Assembly (NCBI GenBank): GCA_035629175.1
Contig: DASPIL010000076.1
Location: forward strand, 62,001 to 126,000
Direction: 5' to 3'
Length of the DNA: 64,000 nucleotides
DNA from: Verrucomicrobiia bacterium
Lineage (GTDB): Bacteria > Verrucomicrobiota > Verrucomicrobiia > Limisphaerales > DASXHY01
Of this stretch, positions 34,719 through 44,800 are shown piece after piece. Under the pieces are notes generated by a model that worked only from the letters and a program-made list of their open reading frames with translations, made no database searches and was not told where the DNA came from. Every line of letters starts with the position of its first letter. Positions within the stretch are counted from its first letter, which is position 1. Both the position numbers and the translations under genes were made by a program.

Positions 34719-36560
34719 ATGAAATGGACGGGGAAGCCGGGTGTGCTCGCGCTTGCGTTGATGGTTCCTTTGTTCGCGCATGCGGAAGCTTTCAGGTTGA
34801 AGAGTCCAGACGGCAAAGTGCACGTGCAGGTGCAGACCGGATCGCGGTTGAAGTACGCCGTTGAATTTCATGGTTCAACCGTGGTTCAACCCTCCGCTCT
34901 CGGAGTGACGGTCGATGGCGATGATCTTGGCGCGCAGGTTTCACCCGCTGGCAAGCCGGAAGCCGATGAAGTGCGGGAGCGATACGTCACGCGCGGCGTG
35001 CATACGAACGCGTTGAACCACTACCGCTGGTTGACGATTCCGCTGGCCGGAGGTTCAGGCAAAACCCGCTGGCAACTCGAACTCCGCGCGTACAACGATG
35101 GCGTGGCTTATCGTTATCAGGTTCCAGGGGAGGGAAAGCGCCACATCGACGGCGAGGCCTCCGAATGGCGCATCCCCGAAGGCACGATGTTCTGGCATCA
35201 GAGCGCCGACAACCGATCTTACGAGGCGCGTTATGTGCCCGACATAGTGGGGCAAAGCTCCAGCCGGCATCGCTTGATGGCGCCCGCGACTTTGAAATTC
35301 GCCGGCAACACGGGTTACGGAATGATGACTGAGGCGAACCTCGTCAGGTACAGCGACATGGCGTTGCACGCCAGCGGCACGAACAGCTTCAAGGCGGTGC
35401 TGCACGACGATCCTAATGGCTGGGATCACACTGGCGAAATCGTTTCCCCGTGGCGCGTCACGCTGCTCGCGCGTGACCTGAATGCGCTCGTGAACAGTGA
35501 CCTGATTCGAAACCTGTGTCCGCCTCCAGCACCTGAATTGGCGCACGCGGAATGGATCAAGCCCGGCCGTTCCATCTGGCATTGGCTCACGGGCGGAGGT
35601 CCGAAGCTGGCTGAGCAGAAGACGTGGATCAATGGGACGCGGGACATGGGCTATGAATATTACCTCGTCGATGACGGATGGCGCGATTGGAACGGAGGCG
35701 GCGACAACGCGTGGAAGGCGCTGCAGGAACTGACAGTTTATGCAAAGTCTCAAAACGTCGGCATCTGGGCGTGGGTGCATTCCAAATATGTGTTCAAGCC
35801 GGAGGAGCGCGTTGAATACTTCAAGCGCGCCAAAGATCTCGGCATTGCCGGCCTCAAGATTGATTTCATGGAACCGGCGAATCACGTCTGGGTGCAGTGG
35901 TATGAGGACGTGCTGCGCGACGCTGCAAAGTTCCAGTTGATGATCGACTTCCACGGCTGCGTAAAACCGACGGGGCGGGAGCGAACGTGGCCGAACGAAA
36001 TGACGCGCGAAGGCATTTCCGGCCGAGAGCAGGGAAAGAATCCTTCGCCACATGACACGACGCTTCCGTTTTTGCGGTACGTTCAAGGACACGCAGATTA
36101 TACGCCCACATTGCTCAATCCCCGCAGGCTGGATGGATCTTCCTTCGCGCACGAGCTCGCGATGGCGATCGCATACACATCGCCTTATCTCTGCCTGGGG
36201 GACAACCCGACGAACTACCTGAACAGCGCCGCGGTCGATGTGCTCAAGGCGCTGCCGCCCGTATGGGATGAGACCATCGTGCTGCCAGGCAGCGAGATTG
36301 GGCAAATTGCGTCGCTCGCGCGCAGGCAGGGCGCGCAATGGTTCATCGGCGTCATCAACGCGCAAATGCCCCGCCGGGAAGTCGTGGCGCTGGATTTTCT
36401 CGGGGCTGGCCAGTTCAAATTGATTGAGCTTGCGGACGATTCCGACCGAGCCGACGCCTTTGTCCGAACAGAACGGGTCGTCACCCGTAAGGACAAGCTG
36501 ACGCTGCCTTTGCGGCGCGACGGCGGTTATGTGGCGTGGCTTGTGCCGATGAGGAAGTAA
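34719..36560 (+). CDS. GH97 family exo-glycosidase, secreted
   Basis: A 613-residue GH97 enzyme. The signal peptide is MKWTGKPGVLALALMVPLFA, cut near AHA-EAF. An N-terminal beta-sandwich (to about 250) precedes the barrel, with YYLVDDGWRDWNGGGDNAWK, AWVHSKY, and GLKIDFMEPANH with Asp382. Asp in this position is the nucleophile of retaining GH97 alpha-galactosidases. FHGCVKPTGRERTWPNEMTR and SPYLCLGDNPTNYLNS complete the motifs. The inferred role is alpha-galactose or alpha-glucose removal. I chose the ATG at 34719 because it opens the signal peptide; the frame also extends to an ATG at 34662. Confidence 0.88.
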   Translation: MKWTGKPGVLALALMVPLFAHAEAFRLKSPDGKVHVQVQTGSRLKYAVEFHGSTVVQPSALGVTVDGDDLGAQVSPAGKPEADEVRERYVTRGVHTNALNHYRWLTIPLAGGSGKTRWQLELRAYNDGVAYRYQVPGEGKRHIDGEASEWRIPEGTMFWHQSADNRSYEARYVPDIVGQSSSRHRLMAPATLKFAGNTGYGMMTEANLVRYSDMALHASGTNSFKAVLHDDPNGWDHTGEIVSPWRVTLLARDLNALVNSDLIRNLCPPPAPELAHAEWIKPGRSIWHWLTGGGPKLAEQKTWINGTRDMGYEYYLVDDGWRDWNGGGDNAWKALQELTVYAKSQNVGIWAWVHSKYVFKPEERVEYFKRAKDLGIAGLKIDFMEPANHVWVQWYEDVLRDAAKFQLMIDFHGCVKPTGRERTWPNEMTREGISGREQGKNPSPHDTTLPFLRYVQGHADYTPTLLNPRRLDGSSFAHELAMAIAYTSPYLCLGDNPTNYLNSAAVDVLKALPPVWDETIVLPGSEIGQIASLARRQGAQWFIGVINAQMPRREVVALDFLGAGQFKLIELADDSDRADAFVRTERVVTRKDKLTLPLRRDGGYVAWLVPMRK

Positions 36561-36583
36561 CTGTTTCGTGTCCGGAGTCGCGC

Positions 36584-39496
36584 ATGGTGAAAGTGAGTTT
36601 GAATGTGAGAAATAAATCGAAATGCGCGTGGATCCGGGATGCGGCCTCCGCACTGGAGGAAAAAGCGCATGCGCTTCGTGCGCTGGGATTTCGCGTGTCC
36701 GCCGTCTTGACGGTGGCTGTGGCGGCGTTGGCCTTCTTCAACGGGCAGGGAACTTCCCGCGGCTTTGTCGCCGCGGACCAGCAGACCATGGTGAACTCGT
36801 TCAGCAACGCGTTCTATTTCACCTCGAGCGGGAACCGGGCGTATTTTCGCAACACCACGGCGGGGGGCACGACCTGGTTTTGGGGACGCGCAAACCAGAT
36901 GGAAATGCTAATCGACCTCTACGAGCACACAACGAACAGCGTGTACCTGGCTCAGTTTGCGCGCCTTTACAACGGCTTCGTCTCGGACTACGGCACAGAT
37001 TGGATTTGGAACGAATTCAACGATGACATCATCTGGATGGTCATTGCGTGTTCCCGAGCGTACCAGAAAACCGGCAACACCACGTATCGCGACGTTGCCA
37101 AGTTCAACTTTGACAAGTGTTACCAGCGCGCATGGTCCCCTGACCTGGGTGGCGGCCTTTGGTGGAAATCACCGCTCAACACCTCCAAAAACGCGTGCGT
37201 CAATGGACCGGCAGCCATCGCGTCGTACCTGATCTACCAGAACTTCAACGACACGAATTACCTGAACAGGGCCCGCGAGATTTATCTTTGGCTGCGGTCC
37301 AATCTCGTGAACACCAACACGGGCCAGGTTTACGACAGCATCTACTTCACGGGAACCAAGGATCAGACACCGATCACCTACAACGAAGGCACCTACATTG
37401 GTGCGGCGAATTATCTCGGTTACACCAATGACGCATTTGTCGCGGCGAATTACACCCGCAACAACATGGGCACTGCAAACCTCCTCCCGAACTACGACGA
37501 GCATAACGACCTGGGCGGTTTCAACGGCATCTTCGTGCGATGGATGGTCAAGTTCATGAACGATCGCAATCTTCAGGATACCTTTCTGCCCTGGCTGCAA
37601 CAAAACGCCAACGCGGCTTGGAATGTGCGCCGCGCGTCGGACAACCTGTCGTGGTCGAAGTGGGTCGAGCAAACCCCGGCCGGCACACGCTATTCATTTG
37701 GATGCTGGGGCTCAGTGCTGATCATCAACCTCGTTCCGCCGACGCAGAACCCCGGCGGCCCGGCCGTTCTTCTCGCCGCGAGCGACGGCGGCATCAGCAG
37801 CAGCTATAACAGCGGCCTGAATTGGTCCGATGGCGCGGCTCCCAGCTGGCAGAAGAATTATGTCGTTGCCGATGCGCGAGTTCTCCGCACGCCGCACGAC
37901 AATCTGCATCACAGTTTCCTCGGCAGCTCCCTCACTCTTTCAAACGGCGGCGTTCTCGCTTTAAAGAACACAAGCGGCGGACGCGTTCTTTCCATAGGCA
38001 CCGACCTGATTCTTGACAACGGCGAGATTGGCAATTGGGCGGCCAACAGCGCGACGCTCGCCGGCAAGATCACGCTCCGGCCGGGCGGTGGACGCATTGA
38101 CTCGCAGGGCAACGCAACCACGATCACGGCTTTGATTGGCGGGCCGGGCCGACTGCGTTTCGTTGCGAATCCATCGAGCGCGGTGAACGGAACCATCACT
38201 CTCACGGGTTCGAATACGTATTCTGGCGGAACGGCGATTGAAGCCCCGCACATTGTTCAATTGAACGGTGGCACACTGGGAAGTCCAAGCAGCCCCTTGA
38301 TCTTTACCAATGCCGGCCGGGGTTACGGAACCCTGAATCTTAATGGGACGGATCTCTCGATTGGCACGCTTCAGGGCGGTGGAGGTACCATTCTTAACAA
38401 CAAGGCGGGAACCACAAACGTCCTGACCATTGGCACGGGGAACTTTGGCGGCAGTGTCTTCCATGGCCTCATCAACAACGGCGCAGGCCGGCTTGCTTTG
38501 CACAAGGTCGGCAGCGGCGCAATGACGCTGGCGGGAACCAGCGGATTTACAGGCGGCACGTTGATCGCAGGCGGCACCCTGCAGCTCGGTGACGGATTGT
38601 CGCGCAACGGAAGCATCGGCGGCGAGGTGACCAACAACGCTGCGTTGATCTTTGCGAATCCCCTGATTCAAACGTTCTCTGGAACCATTCGCGGCAGCGG
38701 AGCTGTAACGAAGAGAAACGCCACGCGGCTGACGTTTTCGATGCCCTGCAGTTACACAGGTCCGACGACGATTGAGGCTGGCACGCTGGCGCTCAGCGGC
38801 ATTGGTTCGGTGAGCAACACCGCCAGCATTTCGATTGCGGCTGACGCGGTGCTCGACGTCATGTCACGCGCCGACCAGGCCCTGACGTTGCACAATGGGC
38901 AAAGTCTTTTGGGCGGCGGAAATGTGAATGGATCGCTGCACGCAAACGTCGGATCCACGATTCAGCCGGGACCCGGCATCGGAACGCTGACGATCCAGGG
39001 CGGCGTGACGCTCAAAGGATTGGTCTTTTTGCAACTGAGCCGCGCCACTGAACAGAACAGTGATTGTCTGGCTGGCACGGGCATGATCGAGGGCGGCGGC
39101 ACGCTTACCGTGGTGAACGCGGGCGAGACGCTTGAAGCTGGTAATTATTTCAGATTGTTCAACCAGCCGGTGAGCGGGTTTGCATCGGTGAACCTCCCGT
39201 TACTGAATCCAGGATTGATGTGGGTTGACCGGCTTGCAACCGATGGAAGTGTTCAAGTCGTAGCCAGCGCGGCGGTCGATGCAACCGCAGTCCAGCTCAG
39301 CGCCGCTGAAGGCGGCCTGACAGTTTTCTGGCCAGCTGATCACGTCGGATGGCGTTTGCAGGTTCAGACGAACGATTCCGTCACCGGCTTGACGGGTGAA
39401 TGGATCGACGTTCGGGGTTCGGTCACCAATTCATCGATGGGTGTCCCTGTGGAACAATTTGGTGACAACGCCTTCTTCCGCCTCGTGTTTCCGTAA
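36584..39496 (+). CDS. GH76 mannanase fused to autotransporter-type beta-strand repeats
   Basis: A 970-residue protein. A hydrophobic segment (residues about 33-51, VSAVLTVAVAALAFF) gives an export signal. A GH76 catalytic domain (about 60-390) carries NEFNDDIIWMVIACSRAYQ with the catalytic Asp-Asp at D147-D148. The family acts on alpha-1,6-mannan. From about residue 395 come beta-strand repeats such as GSNTYSGGTAIEAPHIVQLN and GTSGFTGGTLIAGGTLQLG, as in autotransporter passengers. The last 65 residues (TVFWPADHVGWRLQVQTN ... FFRLVFP) form a module shared with two other proteins here. No outer-membrane barrel is present. Paralog of the gene at 60862. Confidence 0.88.
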   Translation: MVKVSLNVRNKSKCAWIRDAASALEEKAHALRALGFRVSAVLTVAVAALAFFNGQGTSRGFVAADQQTMVNSFSNAFYFTSSGNRAYFRNTTAGGTTWFWGRANQMEMLIDLYEHTTNSVYLAQFARLYNGFVSDYGTDWIWNEFNDDIIWMVIACSRAYQKTGNTTYRDVAKFNFDKCYQRAWSPDLGGGLWWKSPLNTSKNACVNGPAAIASYLIYQNFNDTNYLNRAREIYLWLRSNLVNTNTGQVYDSIYFTGTKDQTPITYNEGTYIGAANYLGYTNDAFVAANYTRNNMGTANLLPNYDEHNDLGGFNGIFVRWMVKFMNDRNLQDTFLPWLQQNANAAWNVRRASDNLSWSKWVEQTPAGTRYSFGCWGSVLIINLVPPTQNPGGPAVLLAASDGGISSSYNSGLNWSDGAAPSWQKNYVVADARVLRTPHDNLHHSFLGSSLTLSNGGVLALKNTSGGRVLSIGTDLILDNGEIGNWAANSATLAGKITLRPGGGRIDSQGNATTITALIGGPGRLRFVANPSSAVNGTITLTGSNTYSGGTAIEAPHIVQLNGGTLGSPSSPLIFTNAGRGYGTLNLNGTDLSIGTLQGGGGTILNNKAGTTNVLTIGTGNFGGSVFHGLINNGAGRLALHKVGSGAMTLAGTSGFTGGTLIAGGTLQLGDGLSRNGSIGGEVTNNAALIFANPLIQTFSGTIRGSGAVTKRNATRLTFSMPCSYTGPTTIEAGTLALSGIGSVSNTASISIAADAVLDVMSRADQALTLHNGQSLLGGGNVNGSLHANVGSTIQPGPGIGTLTIQGGVTLKGLVFLQLSRATEQNSDCLAGTGMIEGGGTLTVVNAGETLEAGNYFRLFNQPVSGFASVNLPLLNPGLMWVDRLATDGSVQVVASAAVDATAVQLSAAEGGLTVFWPADHVGWRLQVQTNDSVTGLTGEWIDVRGSVTNSSMGVPVEQFGDNAFFRLVFP

Positions 39497-39563
39497 GGCG
39501 GCCGGGATTTTCTGGTGTGTTCTGGCGCGGCCGCGGTTCTGCGCCATGGCCGATTTAATTATT

Positions 39564-41834
39564 ATGCGTAAATGGATTCAACTGGTTCTGGGTGCAACGG
39601 CCATCAGCTTCATGGCCGCGACAGTCACTGCGGCTGAGTGGTCTGCAAAGGAGGCACGGCTGATGACGCGCTGGGCGGAGGACGTTTCGCCTCGGAACGC
39701 ACACCGCGAATACCCTCGCCCGCAGCTCGTGCGCGATGATTGGCAAAACCTGAACGGGCTTTGGGATTACGCGATCACAGGCAAGGACGCGGGGCGGCCC
39801 GCGGCCTGGGACGGCAGGATTCTCGTGCCGTTCCCTGTCGAATCCGCGCTGTCCGGCGTCATGCGCCGCGTCACCGAAACCAACCGCGTCTGGTATCGCC
39901 GCACGTTCAGCCTGCCGCGCAAATGGAAGCAACATCGCTTGATGCTGCACTTCGGGGCCGTTGACTGGGAGGCCGTCGTCTACGTGAACGGCAAGGAACT
40001 CGGCACGCATCGCGGTGGTTACGACGGTTTCAGCTTTGATATCACGGACGCCCTCCGCCCTTCCGGCGAGCAGGAGATAGTCGTTGCGGTTTTCGATCCC
40101 ACGAATCGCGGCAAGCAACCGCTCGGGAAGCAGTCGCTGAATCCAAACAGCATCTGGTATGTGCCGACGAGTGGGATCTGGCAGACCGTTTGGATTGAGC
40201 CCGTCGCCGAAACCCATTTGAAATCGTTCAAGGTCGTTACTGATATTGACCAGGGGACAGTCACGTTCGACTTCAACAAGGCCGGAGCAAATGATGCAAG
40301 CGTAGCGGTTACGATTCGTGATGGACGGCGCCGGGTGGCACAGGGCAGCACGGCCGGAAGCAGGCTTACGCTGAGGGTGCCGAAGGCGAAACTCTGGTCG
40401 ACCGACACTCCGTTTCTCTACAACGTCAAGCTGACCGTTCACGCGAATGGGCGGCGGGTGGACGAAGTGGACAGCTATTTCGGCATGCGCAAGATAGCGC
40501 TGGGCCGCGACGAATACGGCATCGTTCGGTTGTTCCTCAACAACAAGCCGCTGTTCCAATACGGCACGCTGGACCAGGGCTTCTGGCCTGACGGGCTTTA
40601 TACTGCGCCGACGGATGAAGCGCTCCGGTTCGACATTGAAATTACCAAGCGCCTCGGCTTCAACATGGCTCGCAAGCACGTGAAGGTGGAACCCGCGCGC
40701 TGGTACTACTGGTGCGACAAGCTCGGATTGCTCGTGTGGCAGGACATGCCGAGCGGCGAAGCTCATATCCGGTCAGACGAACCTGACATTCAGCGCACTC
40801 CCGAGTCGGCCGCCCAGTTTGAAACGGAACTGCGTCGGATGATCGAAGGATTCCAGAACCACCCCAGCATTGTGATGTGGGTTCCGTTCAATGAGGGATG
40901 GGGGCAGTTCGACACCGCCCGCATTGCAGCGATGGTAAAGCGGCTCGATCCCACACGGCTGGTCAACAGCGTTTCGGGCTGGGCCGACCGTGGTGTTGGA
41001 GATGTATTCGACTGGCACAATTATCCCGGCCCCGCTGCGCCGCCCCGCGAGGATAAACGCGCCGTTGTATTGGGCGAATTCGGCGGCCTTGGGCTGCCGA
41101 TCAAAGGGCACACGTGGCAGGATGAGCAGAACTGGGGTTACGTGAATTACGCCGACACCGACGAACTCACGAGTGCTTACCTGCGACTGCTGGAGAAACT
41201 GCATCCGCTCACGGGCGAACGGGGATTGGCGGCGGCAGTCTACACGCAGACGACGGACGTGGAAGGTGAAGTGAACGGGCTCCTCACCTACGACCGTGAA
41301 GTTGTTAAGATGGACGCGAAGGTGATCGCGGAAGCTGCGCGCAAACTATACTCCCCGCCGGTTATGACCCGGACATCTGTCATCGTTCCCGCTGCCGATT
41401 CAGCCGCGGCGGTCTGGCGTTTCACGACCAACGCACCCGCCGCTGATTGGTTCACGACAGGATTCAGCGATGCTGGCTGGCTGCAGGGGCGCAGCGGGTT
41501 TGGCACCACGAATACGCCTGGAGCTATTGTGGGAACCACCTGGAACACGCCGTCGATATGGATGCGGCGCGAGGTGAATCTCACGGCCAGCCAGTTGCGG
41601 CACCTTCAGCTGTGGTTGCACCACGACGACGACGTGGAGGTCTACGCGAATGGAAAGCGAATTTTCCGTTCCAACGGGTTCATGCGCAATTACGAATCGG
41701 TGCCGTTGTCGCCCGGCAGCCGCGGAATGTTCAAACCCGGACGCAATGTCATTGCCGTGCATTGTCGTTCTCAAATGGGCGGGCAATTTGTTGACGTCGG
41801 ATTGGTCGAGGTAAAACCGGTGAACGGAAACTGA
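39564..41834 (+). CDS. GH2 family beta-glycosidase, secreted
   Basis: A 756-residue GH2 enzyme. The signal peptide is MRKWIQLVLGATAISFMAAT. The N-terminal sugar-binding and immunoglobulin domains (RDDWQNLNGLWDYAITGKDA, VYVNGKELGTHRGGYDGFSF) are followed by the barrel. The acid/base is in MWVPFNEGWGQ (Asn443-Glu444) and the nucleophile in VVLGEFGGLGL (Glu505). It ends with a jelly-roll-like domain (RREVNLTASQLRHLQLWLHH). GH2 covers beta-galactosidase, beta-mannosidase and beta-glucuronidase; the sequence alone does not decide. The chosen ATG opens the signal peptide. Its stop is 4 bases before the GH85 gene. Confidence 0.9.
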   Translation: MRKWIQLVLGATAISFMAATVTAAEWSAKEARLMTRWAEDVSPRNAHREYPRPQLVRDDWQNLNGLWDYAITGKDAGRPAAWDGRILVPFPVESALSGVMRRVTETNRVWYRRTFSLPRKWKQHRLMLHFGAVDWEAVVYVNGKELGTHRGGYDGFSFDITDALRPSGEQEIVVAVFDPTNRGKQPLGKQSLNPNSIWYVPTSGIWQTVWIEPVAETHLKSFKVVTDIDQGTVTFDFNKAGANDASVAVTIRDGRRRVAQGSTAGSRLTLRVPKAKLWSTDTPFLYNVKLTVHANGRRVDEVDSYFGMRKIALGRDEYGIVRLFLNNKPLFQYGTLDQGFWPDGLYTAPTDEALRFDIEITKRLGFNMARKHVKVEPARWYYWCDKLGLLVWQDMPSGEAHIRSDEPDIQRTPESAAQFETELRRMIEGFQNHPSIVMWVPFNEGWGQFDTARIAAMVKRLDPTRLVNSVSGWADRGVGDVFDWHNYPGPAAPPREDKRAVVLGEFGGLGLPIKGHTWQDEQNWGYVNYADTDELTSAYLRLLEKLHPLTGERGLAAAVYTQTTDVEGEVNGLLTYDREVVKMDAKVIAEAARKLYSPPVMTRTSVIVPAADSAAAVWRFTTNAPAADWFTTGFSDAGWLQGRSGFGTTNTPGAIVGTTWNTPSIWMRREVNLTASQLRHLQLWLHHDDDVEVYANGKRIFRSNGFMRNYESVPLSPGSRGMFKPGRNVIAVHCRSQMGGQFVDVGLVEVKPVNGN

Positions 41835-41837
41835 GCG

Positions 41838-44800
41838 ATGCGGGTTTCGAAGTTAGTGGGAATCCGCCCCCGCGCCCGGGCGCTCGGGGTCGTCGTCGCA
41901 ATCACCGTCGTTGGTTTCAATGCAAGCGCGCAAATGCTTGGGGAACCCGTGGCCAAACGATGGATGCCTGCGGACATCCTGAACTGGAGCCCGGGCACCG
42001 ATCCTGACGCGGCCTACAACCGCAGTTCAGTTCCGCTCGCGCCGCGCATTTCCAATCCCGCGCTGAACTTCAATCCGCACGCCCGCATCAATGAAGCGCG
42101 GGTGATGCCGCTCGTGGCATTTAATTCCACCCCGGTTGTTTCATCGCAGGGTTCGCGCACCACAAACTTCTACGCAGTCAATTACTGGCAATACATGCAT
42201 TCGCTCGTCGGCTGGGGCGGTGTCATCTATACCCCGCCTGCGCACATTGTCGACGCGGCGCATCGGAATGGCGTGCCCGTGACAGGCACGGTCTTCCTGG
42301 CTCCTTACGTGTACGGAGGAAACATCCAATACGTGAATCAGTTCCTGCAGAAGAATGGAACGAACTTTCCCGTTGCGGACAAAATGATCGAGGCGGCCCG
42401 CTACCTTGGGCTGCAGGGCTGGTTCATCAATCAGGAAACCGAGAATGGAAACGCGGCAATCGCGAATGCCATGCGCGACTTCATCCTGTACTTCCGCGCG
42501 AAGGCGCCTGAACTCACAATCCAATGGTACGATTCCATGGTTGAAGCGGGGCATATCTCCTGGCAGAACCAGCTCAATTCACAAAACGACTGGTATATGA
42601 AATGGGGCGCGAGCCCGGTTTCTCATGAGATGTTCCTCAATTTCTGGTGGGGCTCAAATTGGGGGGATTCAACACGGATACCGAATTCGCGGACACATGC
42701 GCTGAGCCTTGGGCTGAATCCTTACGACATCTACGCCGGCATCGACACGGAAGGCGGCGGCTATCACACCAGCGGAATCGACTGGAACAATCTTTTTCCC
42801 GAAGGCCAGCCGCATCGGCTGTCCCTCGGGATCTATCGCCCCGAGTGGACCTTCAATGCGTCATCCGGATTTGCCGATTTCCAGGCGCGCGACAACCGCT
42901 ATTGGATCGGTCCCAATGGCGATCCTTCCAATACGTCCAGCGCCGAATCCTGGAAGGGCATTGCGCATTACATACCCGCGAATTCGCCAGTCACATCCCT
43001 GCCTTTCGTCACCAGCTTCAACACCGGAGTGGGAACCAACTTCGTGGTAAATGGAGAATCCGTGATGAGCGGCCCATGGAACAATCTCAGCCTGCAGGAC
43101 ATCCTGCCGACATGGCGATGGCTGATTCGCAGCAGTGGCGCGAAGCTGACGCCGACGCTCGATTGGAGTGATGCCTATCACGGCGGAACGGTCTTGCGCT
43201 TCAATGGCACGCTGAGCGCCACGAACCACGTCCTGCTGTACCAGGCGAGCCTGCCGGTGTCAGTCGATACGCAGCTGCGTGTGGCGTACAAGGCGGGCAG
43301 CATCGGGGCGAGTCGAATGGAACTGGGCGTCGCGTTCGAGGATAGTCCTGAGACGCACGAGTTTTTCCCTGTGCCTGCGACGACGAACACAGGCTGGAAC
43401 CTGGCGCAAGTGAGTCTCGGCGCCCATGCGGCACGCAGGATCGCAGTGTTGTCGCTGCGGTTCGGCGCGGCGGTTTCGGTGCCGAATTATTCAATGAAGA
43501 TCGGGCAGCTCGCTGTCTTTGACGGCGCAGTCACCACGCCCGCGACGGTTTCGAATATCGCGATTGACCGCCAATACAATTTGGGCTGGACCAACTACGC
43601 GTTGCGGTTGAAGTGGGACCACGCGATCGATCCCGTTTATTACTACAATATCTACCGCCGCAATCCGGACAACTCGCGCAGCTGGCTTTGGGCGACGCCA
43701 AACAACGTCGTTTACCTGCCGGCACTCACGCGCCGAAATAATGAAGCGGTCACGGCGATTGAAGTGGAAACGGTGGGGCGGGATTTCGGCGTTTCAACTG
43801 CAACGTTCGATTTTGTCTGGATCGACCCCGAGACCGTGACGCTGACTGCATCCGACTCTGCGGGGATGTCGAGCTTTGACAACGGATTGAACTGGTCGGA
43901 TGGATTGCAGCCCGCAGCAACCAATTTATATCTGGTCGGCGGCGGATTGAGCCTTCGCACGCCTGAAACAAATTCCAGCGTGACGTTTCAGGGTGGCGCT
44001 TTAGTCGTGACGAATGGCGGCGCATTGCGGCTCAAGGGCACGTCGAACGGCAGCGTGACAACGATCGGGCAATCCCCGGGCGCGGGTCTTTTTCTTGCCA
44101 ATGGAATCGTCAGCGATTGGGCGAATCGCCCACAGACTTTATCGGGCTACATCAACTTGGGGGATGGCGGTGGTACATTCGAGCCGCAGTCCAGCACCCT
44201 GACGGTCGCGTCCGTGATCACCGGCAATGGCCCATTGATCGTGGATGGCCCGAGCGGCATCACGGGTGGGACCGTGGTGCTGGCTGGTGCAAACGCCTAC
44301 AGCGGCCTCACTGTCTTGAATGCGGCGAACACGCTCCGGTTGTCGGAATCAGGCACGCTCGGATCCGGCGCGAGTTCATTGGTCTTCAGCAACAACGCGG
44401 ATCGCGGTTTCGGCACGCTGGATCTCAACGGCCGCAACGCTGCGGTTAACCATCTGATCGGGCCTGGAGGCTGGATTCTGAACAACGGCGGTGGCAACGC
44501 AGTTCTCACAATCGGCGCGAGCAATGCAACAGGCGGACTTTTTACAGGCGTCATCACGGATCACACCATGGGTGATGGAACCATCGCGCTCAACAAGACC
44601 GGTTCAGGCCTCATGACGTTGGGTGGCGCGAGCAATGTTTTCGGCGGCGGGCTGAATGTGACGAGCGGCACGCTCATCATCAGCAATGCGTCATCGGTGG
44701 TTGTCGGCCACGGCGCGGGTTCGCTCGGCGTCGCTTCCGGACCCGTGGCGGAAAGTTCCATGATTGGGTTGCTGGATGTCATCCACACCAAACACTTTGC

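Noticed and set aside
33036-34871. Minus-strand frame of about 610 codons
   Set aside because: Antisense to the GH125 gene and the ends of its neighbours; no family features.
35055-36653. Minus-strand frame of about 530 codons
   Set aside because: Antisense to GH97, whose catalytic motifs are intact.
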